The notes below the pieces were generated by a model. The model worked only from the letters and a program-made list of their open reading frames with translations. It was not told the origin of the DNA and searched no databases. A DNA stretch of 64,000 bases from Nematostella vectensis (lineage: Eukaryota; Cnidaria; Anthozoa; Actiniaria; Edwardsiidae): assembly GCF_932526225.1 (NCBI RefSeq), contig NC_064036.1, forward strand, positions 10,113,519 to 10,177,518, read 5' to 3'. Shown here one piece after another: positions 23,901 through 36,200 of the stretch. The position numbers and the translations under genes are program-made. Within the stretch, counting starts at the first letter, position 1, and each line of letters begins with the position of its first letter.

Positions 23901-26900
23901 TGCGTAACAGGCATGTAATGGGTGTGTGTTTGAATGGTGAATACTCACGTTTGCGTAACAGGCGGGTAATGTGTGTGTGTTTGAGCATTGAATGCTAAAT
24001 ACTCACGTTTGTGTAACATGCGTGTAATGGGTGTGTGTTTCAGCATTGAATGCTGAATACTCACGTTTGCGTAACAGTCGTGTAATGGGTGTGTGTTTGA
24101 GCATTGAATGCTGAATACTCACGTTTGCGTAACAGGCGTGTAATGGGCGTGTGTTTGAGCATTGAATGCTGAATACTCGTGTTTGCGTAACAGGCATGTA
24201 ATGGGTGTGTGTTTGAATGGTGAATACTCACGTTTGCGTAACAGGCGGGTAATGTGTGTGTGTTTGAGCATTGAATGCTGAATACTCACGTTTGTGTAAC
24301 ATGCGTGTAATGGGTGTGTGTTTCAGCATTGAATGCTGAATACTCACGTTTGTGTAACCGGCGTGTAATGGGTGTGTGTTTCAGCATTGAATGGCGAATA
24401 CTCACGTTTGTGTAACAGGCGTGTAATGGGTGTGTGTTTGAGCATTAAATGCTGAATACTCACGTTTGCGTAACAGGCGTGTAATGGGTGTGTGTTTCAG
24501 CATTGAATGGTGAATACTCACGTTTGCGTAACAGGCGTGTAATGGGTGTGTGTTTGAGCATTAAATGGTGAATACTCACGTTTGCGTAACAGGCGTGTAA
24601 TGGGTGTGTGTTTGAGCATTGAATGCTTAATACTCGCGTTTGCGTAACAGGCGTGTAATGGGTGTGTGTTTCAGCATTGAATGGTGAATACTCACGTTTG
24701 CGTAACAGGCGTGTAATGGGTGTGTGTTTGAGCATTAAATGGTGAATACTCACGTTTGCGTAACAGGCGTGTAATGGGTGTGTGTTTGAGCATTGAATGC
24801 TGAATACTCACGTTTGTGTAAACGGCGTGTAATGGGTGTGTGTTTGAGCATTGAATGCTGAATACTCACGTTTGCGTAACAGGCGTGTAATGGGTGTGTG
24901 TTTGAGCATTGAATGCTGAATACTCACGTTTGTGTAACAGGCGTGTAATGTGTGTGTGTTTGAGCATTGAATGCTGAATACTCACGTTTGCGTAACAGGC
25001 GTGTAATGGGTGTGTGTTTGAGCATTGAATGCTGAATACTCACGTTTGTGTAAACGGCGTGTAATGGGTGTGTGTTTGAGCATTGAATGCTGAATACTCA
25101 CGTTTGCGTAACAGGCGTGTAATGGGTGTGTGTTTCAGCATTGAATGCTGAATACTCACGTTTGTGTAACAGGCGTGTAATGGGTGTGTGTTTGAGCATT
25201 GAATGCTGAATACTCACGTTTGTGTAACAGGCGTGTAATGGGTGTGTGTTTGAGCATTGAATGCTGAATACTCACGTTTGTGTAACAGGCGTGTAATGTG
25301 TGTGTGTTTGAGCATTGAATGCTGAATACTCATGTTTGTGTAACAGGCGTGTAATGTGTGTGTGTTTGAGCATTGAATGCTGAATACTCACGTTTGTGTA
25401 ACAGGCGTGTAATAGGTGTGTGTTTCAGCATTGAATGCTGAATACTCACGTTTGTGTAACAGGCGTGTAATGTGTGTGTGTTTGAGCATTGAATGCTGAA
25501 TACTCACGTTTGTGTAACAGGCGTGTAATGGGTGTGTGTTTCAGCATTGAATGCTGAATACTCACGTTAGTGTAACAGGCGTGTAATGGGTGTGTGTTTG
25601 AGCATTGAATGCTGAATACTCACGTTTGTGTAACCGGCGTGTAATGGGTGTGTGTTTGAGCATTGGATGCTGAATACTCACGTTTGCGTAACAGGCGTGT
25701 AATGGGTGTGTGTTTCAGCATTGAATGGTGAATACTAACGTTTGCGTAACAGGCGTGTAATGGGTGTGTGTTTCAGCATTGAATGGTGAATACTCACGTT
25801 TGCGTAACAGGCGTGTAATGGGTGTGTGTTTGAGCATTGAAGGGGGAATACTCACGTTTGTGTAACCGGCGTGTAATGGGTGTGTGTTTGAGCATTGAAT
25901 GCTGAATACATACGTTTGCGTAACAGGCGTGTAATGGGTGTGTGATTGAGCATTGAATGCTGAATACTCACGTTTGTGTAACAGGCGTGTAATGGGTGTG
26001 TGTTTGAGCATTGAATGCTGAATACTCACGTTTGCGTAACAGGCGTGTAATGGGTGTGTGATTGAGCATTGAATGCTGAATACTCACGTTTGTGTAACAG
26101 GCGTGTAATGGGTGTGTGTTTGAGCATTGAATGCTGAATACTCACGTTTGCGTAACAGGCGTGTAATAGTTGTGTGTTTCAGCATTGAATGCTGAATACT
26201 CACGTTTGTGTAACAGGCGGGTAATGGATGTGTGTTTGAGCATTGAATGCTGAATACTCACGTTTGCGTAACAGGCGTGTAATGGGTGTGTGTTTGAGCA
26301 CTGAATGCTGAATACTTACGTTTACGTAATAGGCGTTCAACTGCGCAACGTCCATGATCCAATCGGGATATCCAATCAAATCGAGCACTGACTCCATCTG
26401 AGGAAACAATATAGTGGTACATGAGCATGGTCCAGCGAAATACACAGGTACAGTTTGAGTTCAGACGCAACATCACAATCTCATTTTCTTTATCTAATCT
26501 GCCATGCTATTTTACTGATGTTTCAGGCCAAGCCCGTTGCTAGGATTTTGACCTGACCATCGAATACTGTAAAGCGCTCCCCATCCTCTCCTCTTCGCCC
26601 CCCCCCCCCCCTCTTCCGTGGCTATACGGGCCTAAAGGCGGAATACTCTGCGGTTCCCACCTTCTCCCCTCTCCCCTCCTCCCTTCCCTGGCTACGAGCC
26701 TAAAGGTGGTACATTTTGCGGATCCCACCTTCTCCCCTCTCCCCTCCTCCCTTCCCTAGCTACGAGCCTAAAGGTGGTACATTTTGCGGTTCCCACCTTC
26801 TCCCCACCTCCCTTCCCTGGCTACGAGCCTAAAGGTGGTACATTTTGCGGTTCCCACCTTCTCCCCTCCTCCCTTCCCTGGCTACGAGCCTAAAGGTGGT

Positions 26901-29900
26901 ACATTTTGCGGTTCCCACCTTCTCCCCTCTCCCCTCTTCTCTTCTCTGGCTACGGGCCTAAAGGTGGTACATTTTGCGGTTCCCACCTTCTCCCCTCCTC
27001 CCTCCTCCCTTCCCTGGCTACGGGCCTAAAGGTGGTACATTTTGCGGATCCCACCTTCTCCCCTCTCCCCTCCTCCCTTCCCTAGCTACGAGCCTAAAGG
27101 TGGTACATTTTGCGGATCCCACCTTCTCCCCTCTCCCCTCCTCCTCCCTTCCCTGGCTACGAGCCTAAAGGTGGTACATTTTGCGGTTCCCACCTTCTCC
27201 CCTCTCCCCTCCTCCCTTCCCTGGCTACGAGCCAAAAGATGGTAAATTTTGCGGTTCCCACCTTCTCCCCTCTCCCCTCCTCCCTTCCCTGGCTACGGGC
27301 CTAAAGGTGGTACATTTTGCGGTTCCCACCTTCTCCTGCGCCTTCGTCTTGGTTTCCTCGTCCATCCACGTGACTGTGGGTAGGTTCGAGATGAACGCTT
27401 CTTTGATGCTTTGAATGACTTGTTTCGCCTGCAGTGAACATGAGCAACGGATCACACAAACCGACAACCTGTAGCTGTCTCGTGGCCAATTGTGGATTGT
27501 GCTGTCAATTGGCTTATGTGTAATCAGCAATGTGTTGTCATCTAAAACCAACCAACCGTATTAACCAATCAATTACTTAGAAGGTCTGATTACCTTTTCC
27601 TTAACGTCTTTGCCGTCATGTTGCTTGACGTACAGGTGGCCAGTGGCATAGCCTAGGACGGTATCAGTCTTCGTTACACAGCTCTTCCATGTGGGAGCTC
27701 CACTCTCCACCCCCATCTCCACGCGCATCAGGTCTAGCGCAGCTTCGCGGTAAGGCTTAGATAACTCGGTGGTCAGCGGTTTGATCAAGTGCCATACCAT
27801 GTAGTTTGCTAAGATCCTATCAAATACAAATGTCGCCATGGCAAAAAGTTCAGTTTATAAGGCCCATGTAAACAGTGCCAACATCGCTGGCCAAAACAGT
27901 CAACATTGCTCTGGCTTTGCAATATTGGCGCTGTTTGCAAACCATGCTGGGAGGCGCTGTGGGTAATTCGCCAACATTTCCTTTGTATTGCCGCCTACCA
28001 AGCTAAGTGGTGCAAGTATTGTTGGCCACATGACGCTGTTTGAACGGGACTTTAAGCGAGCGCAAATGCATGGCGTTTGCTATATAATGTGAAGGTAAAA
28101 ACATTCGCGATTGTCTTTTTTCACAATCGCAAAAGCAATTTCACAGCAAAGTAAACAACGACTATTTTGTTCATTATCAGAGCAGTGGCGGATTCAGGGG
28201 TGGTGACGGGGGTGACCCTTTCGGGAAAAAAAAGCTTTTAAACATAAAAATATGAATCGTTGCAAATTGTTATAGCCGAATTGGATGTATCGCGATGCTA
28301 CTGGTCGAAAACCAGGTAATGTTCGTGACAGAAAGCCAGGCCACTGCTAGGCGAAACAAGGCATGCATTTTAAATCAGAATGTTCTGACCGGCGGAACAG
28401 AAAAGCACTTTTCAACAACATTTTTAACCCTAAAAGATAGCACATTGGGTGTGGTCGAAGCAATTTCTAATCCTAAGCTCTGAAATCACTGTGAGACCGA
28501 TGAGACCCTCTAATGGATAGCAAAAGCGTAAGAAGTTATAGCAGTTGGTTGAATTGAATGCCCTAAAAGATAGGACGATCACGCTATCGTCTACTTTTAT
28601 GGAGAGACCTCCCCTCTACCACTTCCTAGGCGGAGCGCAACCGGAAAATTCATGCTATCACATAGTAAAGTGGATTAGCAAACTGAGGCTGCGAGTAACT
28701 TGTCAACATGCCCCACTAGCAAAGCTTTAGCAACAGCGATACAAGAATCCTTGGCAAAAAATGAGATTTTAACCAACTGCTGCGGGCATAGGCATATGAG
28801 CTCATAAATGAGCTCTTAGGAGGTTATGTGGGAATAGCTAAGTAAGCACCAGACGCCGATTATTAAGGATGCTACCTTCATTCACTAAATATAGTCGTTT
28901 GCCACGCCTACAATATAGCACGCAATATGTTGGGTTCTTACAATGAGCTTTTCAAGTTTTTTTAACAACTCGCCGGCAGAACTCCTTTAAAATTGTGTTG
29001 TGATTGATGCACTTGCACCCGAAAATAGAAAGCGCAAATTGGAAGATTTTTGCAAAATTTGCTGGGTTGCACGATAGGATACGTAATAGTGTCGACCGAC
29101 AGAATGGAGGGGTCTGTAGGCGTTTTATTGCAGCGCAACCATGGCGGATGGCGTTAATCTTCTTTTTTAAGTGTTCCTCGGTAAAGTCCGTAGTAAGAGG
29201 AGCTGTTATGCTTTTGGTTCTCTACTAATTCAAAACTTCAATAAGTAACGTGATTTTCACAAACAGGGAAAATAAATGTATTCTCGAAATTTTGTAGAAA
29301 ATTTTGTAACATGATATATATATTCCTTAAAATCTGAAAAAAAATCGAGACAGCCTGTCAAAAAGTCACCCCCTTTTATAAATCCTAGATCCGCCACTTA
29401 AGAGATCACTGGCCAAGATTGTTATTGATTGCCTTTATTGACTCCTTGAGAGGTTTTGAAATGTGTTGATGCTACATCGTAATGGTTGTCACTAAGACGC
29501 AAGCGCAACACAAGTGATAATCGGTCAAACGCAAGCGCAACACAAGTAAGAATAAGTCAAACACAAGCGCAATACAAGTGAGAATCAGTCAAACGCAAGC
29601 GCAACACAAGTAAGAATCAGCCAAACACAAGCGCAACACAAGTAAGAATCAGCCAAACACAAGCGCAACACAAGTAAGAATCAGTCAAACACAAGCGTAA
29701 CACAAGTGAGAATCACTCAAACGCAAGCGCAATACAAGTGAGAATCAGTCAAACACGCGCAATACAAGTGAGAATCAGTCAAACACGCGCAATACAAGTG
29801 AGAATCAGTCAACACAAGCGTAACACAAGTGAGAATCAGTCAAAAGCAAGCGCAAGAAAATCAAGCAATTGCGTTCCCTTGTCCTTGTTCTTGCGTTTAA

Positions 29901-32622
29901 GTGACAATCGATCCTTATAGCACTTTATTGCATATTTCGTGCTGATCGCGACCTCACCTTCTGTCTGTTCTGATGACTAAGTCAGACATGCTCTTGAGGA
30001 AGGTAGGCGTATATACTACAACTGGCTCGTCATGGCCGACGGGTGTGCTAAACAAGTTGTTCATGTAATCCATCCATGGAATCTAAAACAACAAAACAAA
30101 ACAATATGCCAGCTACTAGGTGATCTTGGATACAACTCTTAGTCAGTTTTTAAGAGCCGAATATCTTCTATACGTCTTTCTGCCTGGACATATGAGGTAT
30201 TGGTTATGGGAGCTTTTGATCTAATCACTCTTTTTTCCGCGTTTTTTGCCTACGTCTTTATGAGGTAGAAACAATGGTAATGTCAATCATGATTCCCCTC
30301 CCCCAATACATTAGCAAAAGGAGATACATATAGCAGCGACATTGAAAAGTGCGATCTTTCTTCACACCGATGCGCACTCGTATTCGGTTTTGGCGGGAAA
30401 TTCTTGTGTATGTTGACGACACTAAAGACCTCTGTTAAGAGAAAGCGCGTCGCGTGCGTACCTATATAGGCGGAAAAATGCTCTTGACTGATGCGCGCGT
30501 TACCGTGGCCACCAAAACAAAAAGTCAACAAACTACGATATGCGTAGTACAAAAATTAAATTTGATTGGCATGAACGTCTAAAGCATTTTATTGCCTGGT
30601 TGGTCTGTGAAGTTCTTGTCAATCACAAGAATGTTTCTTGCATCCTTATTGGGTGACCTCTAAGACTCTCAAAGGTGGTCTGGTAGCGCGAAACGCACGG
30701 TTAAAACTTCTGAATAATGGCACTTACCGCTGGAGCCAGCTGTTGCAGATCTTCAACAGTCATTTTGTGGTAGATCTTGTCCGAGTGACGGAGACGTTCC
30801 TTTGGCTCGTAAATCTCTGCCAGCTTCTTCTCGAACTGAAAGATTTCATCCATAAGAATGCCCGTCGTGGAGTCGGCTGTGGCTGTCGTGGTGGTGTTAC
30901 TAGAGGCGGCGGTGGAATTGGTTGTGTTGGTGTGCACTGTTATGTTCGGGTGCTCACCTCCATTGAGAAGAGTAGCGATTTTAACCATGAACTCTTTATA
31001 CTTTTTTACCACCTAGTTAAAATGATACAGTAAATATAGATTACTTTATACATGTCAGCATAAAACAACGGGCGCCTTCCAGTGTCATCAAATAGGAAAG
31101 AACTACAACACAAAAATGCAACCACAGTTACCGATTCAAAATTTCCTAGTCTGAGAATCGCGAAAGTCAGGATAGTGACACCACCCGATAAGATATTCAT
31201 AGCGTTAAATATATAAGTTATTGGGATACTTTCTCCGCACAAATAAATGGCTAAGTTCATATAATGTTTGCATGCTATTTTAAACACCTCACCTTGTCAG
31301 ACTCGTTTCTAGTGTAGTATTCCCTGTCAGACAGAGTTATCCCTGCTTGCTGAATCTGTAAGATATGAAACTGAGTCAAATTTGAAATTTGCTTGCTGAA
31401 TCTGAGACATAAAATATGACACTTGAAACTATTTGATTGGAATTAAAATTAAAAGTGTCATGAAATTCCACAAAAGAACAAGAGAAATGGGCCCAAAATA
31501 AAGTATAAATGCCTCTTGGAAATCTCCTCTACACGCTAACGATGTATAGGATTTTTTTCTACAAGAAAATTATGTTTGTATCTGTGTATTGCATTGATAG
31601 CCTCAGTTAAACTATCCTATCGCCCGTGGCTCAATGCATGCGCATGGGGCTACTTTTGATATTAATTGACTTGAGGAAACAGCTATGCTCTCTGAATCCT
31701 ATTGAATACCTGTTGTGCATATGAGGATCGAAATGGAAAACCAAAAAAGGGTCGCAAAATATGCCCATTCAGTCCTCCTTCGGGATCCATCGGTTTTCCT
31801 ATTAATTATGATTTATGTACATACCTGGATGATGTTTTGCGAGGAATTTTTATCATCGGCAGCTACAAACATGTAGAAAAGTGGAGTGCTCTTCAGTTTA
31901 TGCATTAAGCTGAGCGCCTGCTCAAAGTTCCAGGTCTCCGCAGTCCACGTATGGCCCCCAGTGACGCTCCAAGACCCAACGTCCGAGATCAACTTTTTCA
32001 ATGGCGCTGCATCACGCTCCTCAATGATGCTTTTGTTCGTGCAAGACGAATAATAGTCTCTAACTTTACGGAAAATATCTCCGTTGCTTGCGAAGTCGTC
32101 CCTATCGAAAATTTTCTTTAGTGTTCGTAGGTTTTGCTCAGCGACTTGGTGAAATGCGCTCCATTTGGAATTCCCAGCAGGGACTACGGAATCCTTGAGC
32201 CATTTTCCGCAAGCATACTGATAGAAATCGCGGCACGGGTTGACCGTCTCGTCCATTTTATTCAAAATGCTAAAAGCAGCAGAAATGCAACCCTTTGTCT
32301 CGCATATGGGGTTCTGATAACTTCTATAGGGCACGCTGGTAATCGTATTACTGTGAGCTATCAGTAAAGATGCTAAACAAATTGTAATTAATGTGGAAAC
32401 AATTAACGCAACAACCAACACACGATCTGTAAAGCCAAAACGCGTCTTGTGGCGTCTTCTAGACGAAGCATAGTCTCGCTCGAGCTGTGCAAGCCATTCC
32501 TCGTCGCTTTCGTCGCTAGCTGTGTGCGCGACTTTCTTCAAATCATCGAGATGGGTCTCATGCTCGCTTGTGTCAAATGTCCGTAATTTCGTCCATCGGA
32601 CGTCCGTCGACCAGGTTGCCAT
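20908..32622 (-). CDS. M13 zinc metallopeptidase (neprilysin / endothelin-converting-enzyme-like), 16 exons, complete
   Basis: Type II membrane ectoenzyme cleaving small extracellular peptides. Exons 5' to 3' (- strand): 32622-31825, 31355-31293, 31012-30728, 30082-29958, 27816-27594, 27428-27330, 26397-26320, 23262-23159, 22814-22756, 22647-22596, 22528-22461, 22392-22268, 22016-21951, 21809-21714, 21361-21285, 21007-20908. Phases are continuous and sum to 2418 nt, 805 aa; family members are about 750 aa. A cytosolic tail of about 66 residues precedes a membrane helix at 67-91. The M13 N-terminal signature follows (CETKGC, ILNKMDET, DFYQYACGKW). Later motifs are WMDEETKTKAQEK, NAYYS in exon 9, zinc motif HELTH (H642, E643, H646), ENIAD (third ligand E702, D706) and C-terminal KCRVW. 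The CRVW ending resembles neprilysin, but a subfamily is not assigned. Introns 4, 6, 7 and 14 contain tandem arrays, two of which repeat the 5' splice site. Confidence 0.93.
21372..21687. repeat. 36-bp minisatellite filling M13 intron 14
   Basis: About nine copies of a 36-bp unit (aactaagtgaccgtaggaac then ccagaaatgaagatat). The intron (21362-21713) is 352 bp and about 316 bp of it is array. The array reaches almost to the acceptor preceding the LWCSSS exon. Because 36 is a multiple of three, the array reads open as a 12-residue repeat, which is not evidence of coding. Confidence 0.9.
23588..26338. repeat. 58-bp minisatellite made of the exon 7 / intron 7 splice junction of the M13 gene
   Basis: About 46 copies of a 58-bp unit; on the + strand a unit reads tactcacgtttgcgtaacag, then gcgtgtaatgggtgtgtgtt, then tgagcattgaatgctgaa. 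On the gene strand each unit holds a close copy of the last roughly 18 bases of exon 7 followed by a donor (CTGTTACGCAAAC|GTGAGTATTC). The true junction at 26320 is CTATTACGTAAAC|GTAAGTATTC. The array starts directly at the true donor and runs about 2.7 kb into the intron. A few units carry a broken GT. Confidence 0.95.
26524..26560. mobile_element. MITE terminus remnant
   Basis: The sequence aggccaagcccgttgctagg matches the terminus of the element at 20278. It probably is one end of an element whose opposite terminus (ctggctacgggcct) now lies inside the adjacent minisatellite. Confidence 0.4.
26590..27335. repeat. About 68-bp minisatellite containing the exon 6 / intron 6 splice junction of the M13 gene
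   Basis: About 11 units, variable in length (about 60-71 bp). On the gene strand a unit reads GGAGAAG|GTGGGAACCGC, AAAATGTACCACCTTT, then a MITE-like terminus AGGCCCGTAGCCAGG, then a GA-rich run. The first unit contains the true exon 6 end at 27330 (GCGCAGGAGAAG|GTGGGAAC). Each further unit repeats the donor with its upstream GGAGAAG. A poly-C run marks the distal end. Confidence 0.92.
28183..29398. mobile_element. Probable hAT-like non-autonomous element in M13 intron 4
   Basis: It starts cagtggcggattcagggg and ends cctagatccgccact, an imperfect inverted match of about 11-15 bp, with near-terminal ggtgac / gtcacc also inverted. The 1.2-kb interior has no transposase. An exact 8-bp target duplication is not evident. 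Confidence 0.4.
29490..29860. repeat. 32-bp minisatellite in M13 intron 4
   Basis: About 12 copies of a roughly 32-bp unit (gcgcaacacaagtaagaatc then agtcaaacacaa), ending about 100 bp from the donor of exon 4 (29958). Unlike the intron 6 and 7 arrays, it does not contain a copy of the exon end. Confidence 0.9.
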
Positions 32623-33187
32623 AGTTCGACGAATATATCGAACTATGGTCTGTCCGTAAAGCGATATTGACTCAATTTTCGCAGTTTGGACTCACAACAA
32701 TAACGAAACTGCGCAAACAATGCAGTGTAATGATTTGACTTCTTGATCAAGAAATCCACAAGAGCCAAGAAGTATTTTTTTTAAACAGGACTTTAATTCA
32801 CTGAAAAGCCAGCCTTCTTGAAGTTATACCATTGGAACTGCTGAAGTTGCAGCCTTTTGCGTTCCATTTATTGGTTTGTTCATTAATTTTGCAAAATTAT
32901 CCGCTTCTGTGAATGGAAATAGAGTTTACCCGCATATAGCTGGTGACGTTTTTCAGTCACCTGTATTTTTACTGGTAGCTGCGCTTTTTTGGAAAGTACG
33001 AGGACGTAGTAAAGGGACAAATGGAATTGTAATATATGTGTTTTTTCAATAGTTGGGCTATTTTGCACTTTATTTCAGCTTTTTTCTTACTTTTTTTCTC
33101 AGATTTTTTTTCAAAAAGTAGTATTTAGGCTCTAGCCAATCCGTATTTCTCAAATATCCCACGTGACTTTATTTATTGGCGCGAAGA

Positions 33188-33201
33188 GTTTCCATAGTAA
33201 C
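33188..33201 (+). promoter_or_regulatory. X-box-like RFX binding site upstream of LRRC71
   Basis: gtttccatagtaac fits the RFX/DAF-19 X-box pattern RYYNYY-AT-RRNRAC at every position. It lies about 100 bp before the LRRC71 start codon, the usual place for X-boxes of ciliary genes. Confidence 0.55.
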
Positions 33202-33223
33202 GTTCCCTTCATTTTGATCCAAG

Positions 33224-33271
33224 ATGGCGGAAACTCGTCTCATACGAAGTAAACGATGCTTTTGGATATGA
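33224..33271 (+). other. Short upstream ORF before LRRC71
   Basis: An ATG in the context aagATGG opens a 15-codon frame that ends in TGA 26 bp before the chosen LRRC71 start at 33298. If the transcript begins upstream of 33224 it could reduce translation of the main frame. Conservation is unknown. Confidence 0.3.
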
Positions 33272-33297
33272 ATTAATCGTACACAATCTAGCTTAGA

Positions 33298-36200
33298 ATG
33301 GCGAAGAAAACAGCTTCAGAGAAATCAGAAAAAGGCAGTGCATCTGCAGATAAGAATACTGGCGATAAAACACCGGTGGAGCCTCACAAAGAAGACGTGG
33401 AACCCGAAGACCTCGGTAAGTTTTGGTTTGACTCTTCGAAAAGCTGCTTTAACCTTTTTTTTACTGATTGTGATATGAAGGAATTTGCAACATTCAGTTT
33501 AGGTGTTTGTTTATGTTAACTATGTCTTGACTGCCAAGTTCTATCATACCAAACCATGTAACTACAACGTTTTGGAATCTTAATACCTACCATAAGTTAA
33601 ATTATTTGTTGAGTAGCGGATAACTCTGTGTTGTTTGTGAGGCAGATAAAACTTTATATTTTCTCTTGTAAGATTAGTGGAACGAATGTGTAATGAAGAA
33701 TTTCCCTTAATTTAGCTATCCTTTCTTCTTTGTATTGAGTCAAGATGCGCTGTTTAGAAGAGCTTACGTGTTGTTTACTCTCTAGTAAACAAGCTCTTGA
33801 CGAAGAACAACTCCAAGCATAATTTGTTAAATCTTTTTTTCCACCAAAATAAACAATGTTAGAGAATCTTTAATTTCCCTAGCTTGATTTCCTTACAAGA
33901 TGATACACTATTATAATAAATGGAAACCCTTTGCGACACTTCCTTATAAAGGACCGACAACTCGACCCAATCCTAATAAACAAACCCCCCCAAAACTTCC
34001 GCTTCTACATCCTATTTTTATTTTCATTGTTTCTCAAAAGCCTTTCAATTGTCAAGAATATATATTGACTTATTCAAATCACTTTGAAATTACCTATTCC
34101 ATATGTCAAGATTCTAAGTTTACCAAATGTCAAATATCTATAGTCATTTGCAATACCACAGTTACTAAGAAGACAGTACAGAAACTCAGCTGTGTTTAGT
34201 TGGTGCCGACATCATTATTGACTTTTAGACGGGTGCTAAATTAAATTTTAAGCCAGGCAAAGCTTATGATGTTTGCGACTCTTCGATCTGTGTCTAAAAT
34301 GAAGAGAAGTCTAAAGAAGGGAGAGCGTCCAGACTCCCGTTGCTCTTCAGCGGTTACTATCCTTGAGACTCCAGAGATATTCATTCATAGGCCTGTCACT
34401 CTTTTTGGAGGTAATGTAGCCTTTTTTGACACGTATTTCTGCAGCTGTATAAAGAATCTTTTTTCTGATGGATTCAATCTATATAATGGCAGTACAATAT
34501 TTTTAGCTACAATATATACTTTGATAAATAACATTTTTTACAGATATGATCTGGCATGGAATGAGGCTGAATAATTTTTAAAATCTTGATAGTAGAAAAA
34601 AAGAATATTTTGAGTTAGTTATTAAAACTGATCACCAGTCTTGATGGTGGGTTAATTTGATTAGAACCACCAATCAGTCTGTACCATTTATTGATGTTTT
34701 TTTTTCTGGAAGTTAGAATGTTATTAGCTGTGTTAGTATCTTGAGCAAACAAACACCTTTTTACAAATCTGACTTGCAAAATACAGTACAATTCCATAAT
34801 CTTTCAATCTACTGTACGTCTTTCTGAGAGAAAGAGAATATTTCCAGCTCTTAAATGGTATATTCTGTGAATTGGATAACATATTGCATGGTCATGTGAA
34901 GAAAAATTATGGCACATCATTGGTGATGTAAGAGGGCATTCATTTGAATCCTTCTTCACCAAAGACTGTTTACTTTTGTGAGTGCTGTAAATATATAGAA
35001 GCTGCTTGTATTAGAAGATGCTTGTATTGGGTGACTTGCCTAATGAATGTAACCTGGTTATAGAGACCACCTACCAAGTGGCCACCCTCAATAAAGGGAC
35101 CACTGCCAATATAGGTTAGGTCCAGTACAGTATTGGTCTAAAAATAGCCACACTATGCATAAAGGTCGCACTAGCAAGATGTTCAGCAGATGTCAGGGAC
35201 ATTTAGGTAGACAAGTTTGTCCCGTGTCATCTACGCACTATCAGACATTCTTAACTTAAGGTCGCACTGGTTGCAACATCCATGGATCACGAGCCCTAAA
35301 AATAACATCGTATGTCATTCATCTGCGTTTCCTTCGCACGCGTGAGATTCGAAGAGCAAATACTCTCTGCATGTTGCACGTCTGCATATTAAGTCATGAA
35401 AGGAAAAAAATCTGCTGCTTTTGGTTTGGATCTACCTATACATCGTGCTGCGTTAGTCAGATGCATAGCTGTTGCTTTTACTCAGTTGATTGCAAATTTA
35501 GTTGTCTATTATGCACCGAAGGCGAAGACGTACATGTTTGGCTTAGAATTGACCGTTCCTCACGCCGCCAGATTGTTGGAAATAAGGGATTTTGTTAGGA
35601 ATTCACCTCTAGCTTTGAAGGCGAAGCGAAGGTTGCTATTTGAGACCATTTACATTTTTTGTGTGAGTGACGTTCTTTACGCGATAAGAATAAAAGCAAA
35701 CAGAGTTCCCCTGATATCAGGTAGATGTCCTGCCCTGGGGCAGGACATCGGCTCCTTTGAAGTTTTGTCCCGACCGGCGAATTTATTGTGTTGCGTAAAA
35801 ACATAGGTCGCACTTAGCTTCGTAACATGTCATGGACATCTGTCAGTTTTTGAGCTTATCTAAACAGAGATGTTCTGAACATCTTGCTAGTGCGACCAGG
35901 CCCAAAGGCTTACTTTGCATTCTAAACTTAGTATTACAATGGAGTGTAAGGAATGAAATTGACAAGTTATGTCTGTTGTGGTTTCAAATGTGGCACGGTT
36001 TGAATTTTTTTCAAACTGGTTTGAATTTTCCAAACTAGCTCATTTTTGGATACCTAGCATTCTAAAAGGGATTTCATTTTTGGGGAGTCATTAATAAAAC
36101 AGGGGCTTTGATTTTTTTTTTTTTGGGGGGGGTAACTAAAGAACAGATAAAAGATTATCCCCTTTTCTTCCCAATCCCACTTTCTTCCATCCTTTCTATT

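Larger units (their letters stand above)
32623..33297. promoter_or_regulatory. Divergent intergenic region between the M13 peptidase and LRRC71
   Basis: The two start codons face away from each other 675 bp apart, so this must hold both promoters. Visible motifs are an E-box (cacgtg near 33162) and an X-box-like RFX site at 33188-33201, both near LRRC71. No TATA box is assigned. Confidence 0.5.

Noticed and set aside
23669-26476. Several - strand open frames of 60-104 codons rich in THTHYTPVTQT-like repeats
   Set aside because: They are translations of the 58-bp minisatellite. The period is not a multiple of three, so the same peptide motifs appear in shifted frames. No start context or domain.
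26784-27414. + strand open frames with FCGSHLLPSP repeats
   Set aside because: Opposite-strand reading of the splice-donor minisatellite.
30638-31033. 131-codon + strand frame
   Set aside because: Antisense to M13 exon 3, whose frame and splice phases are certain.
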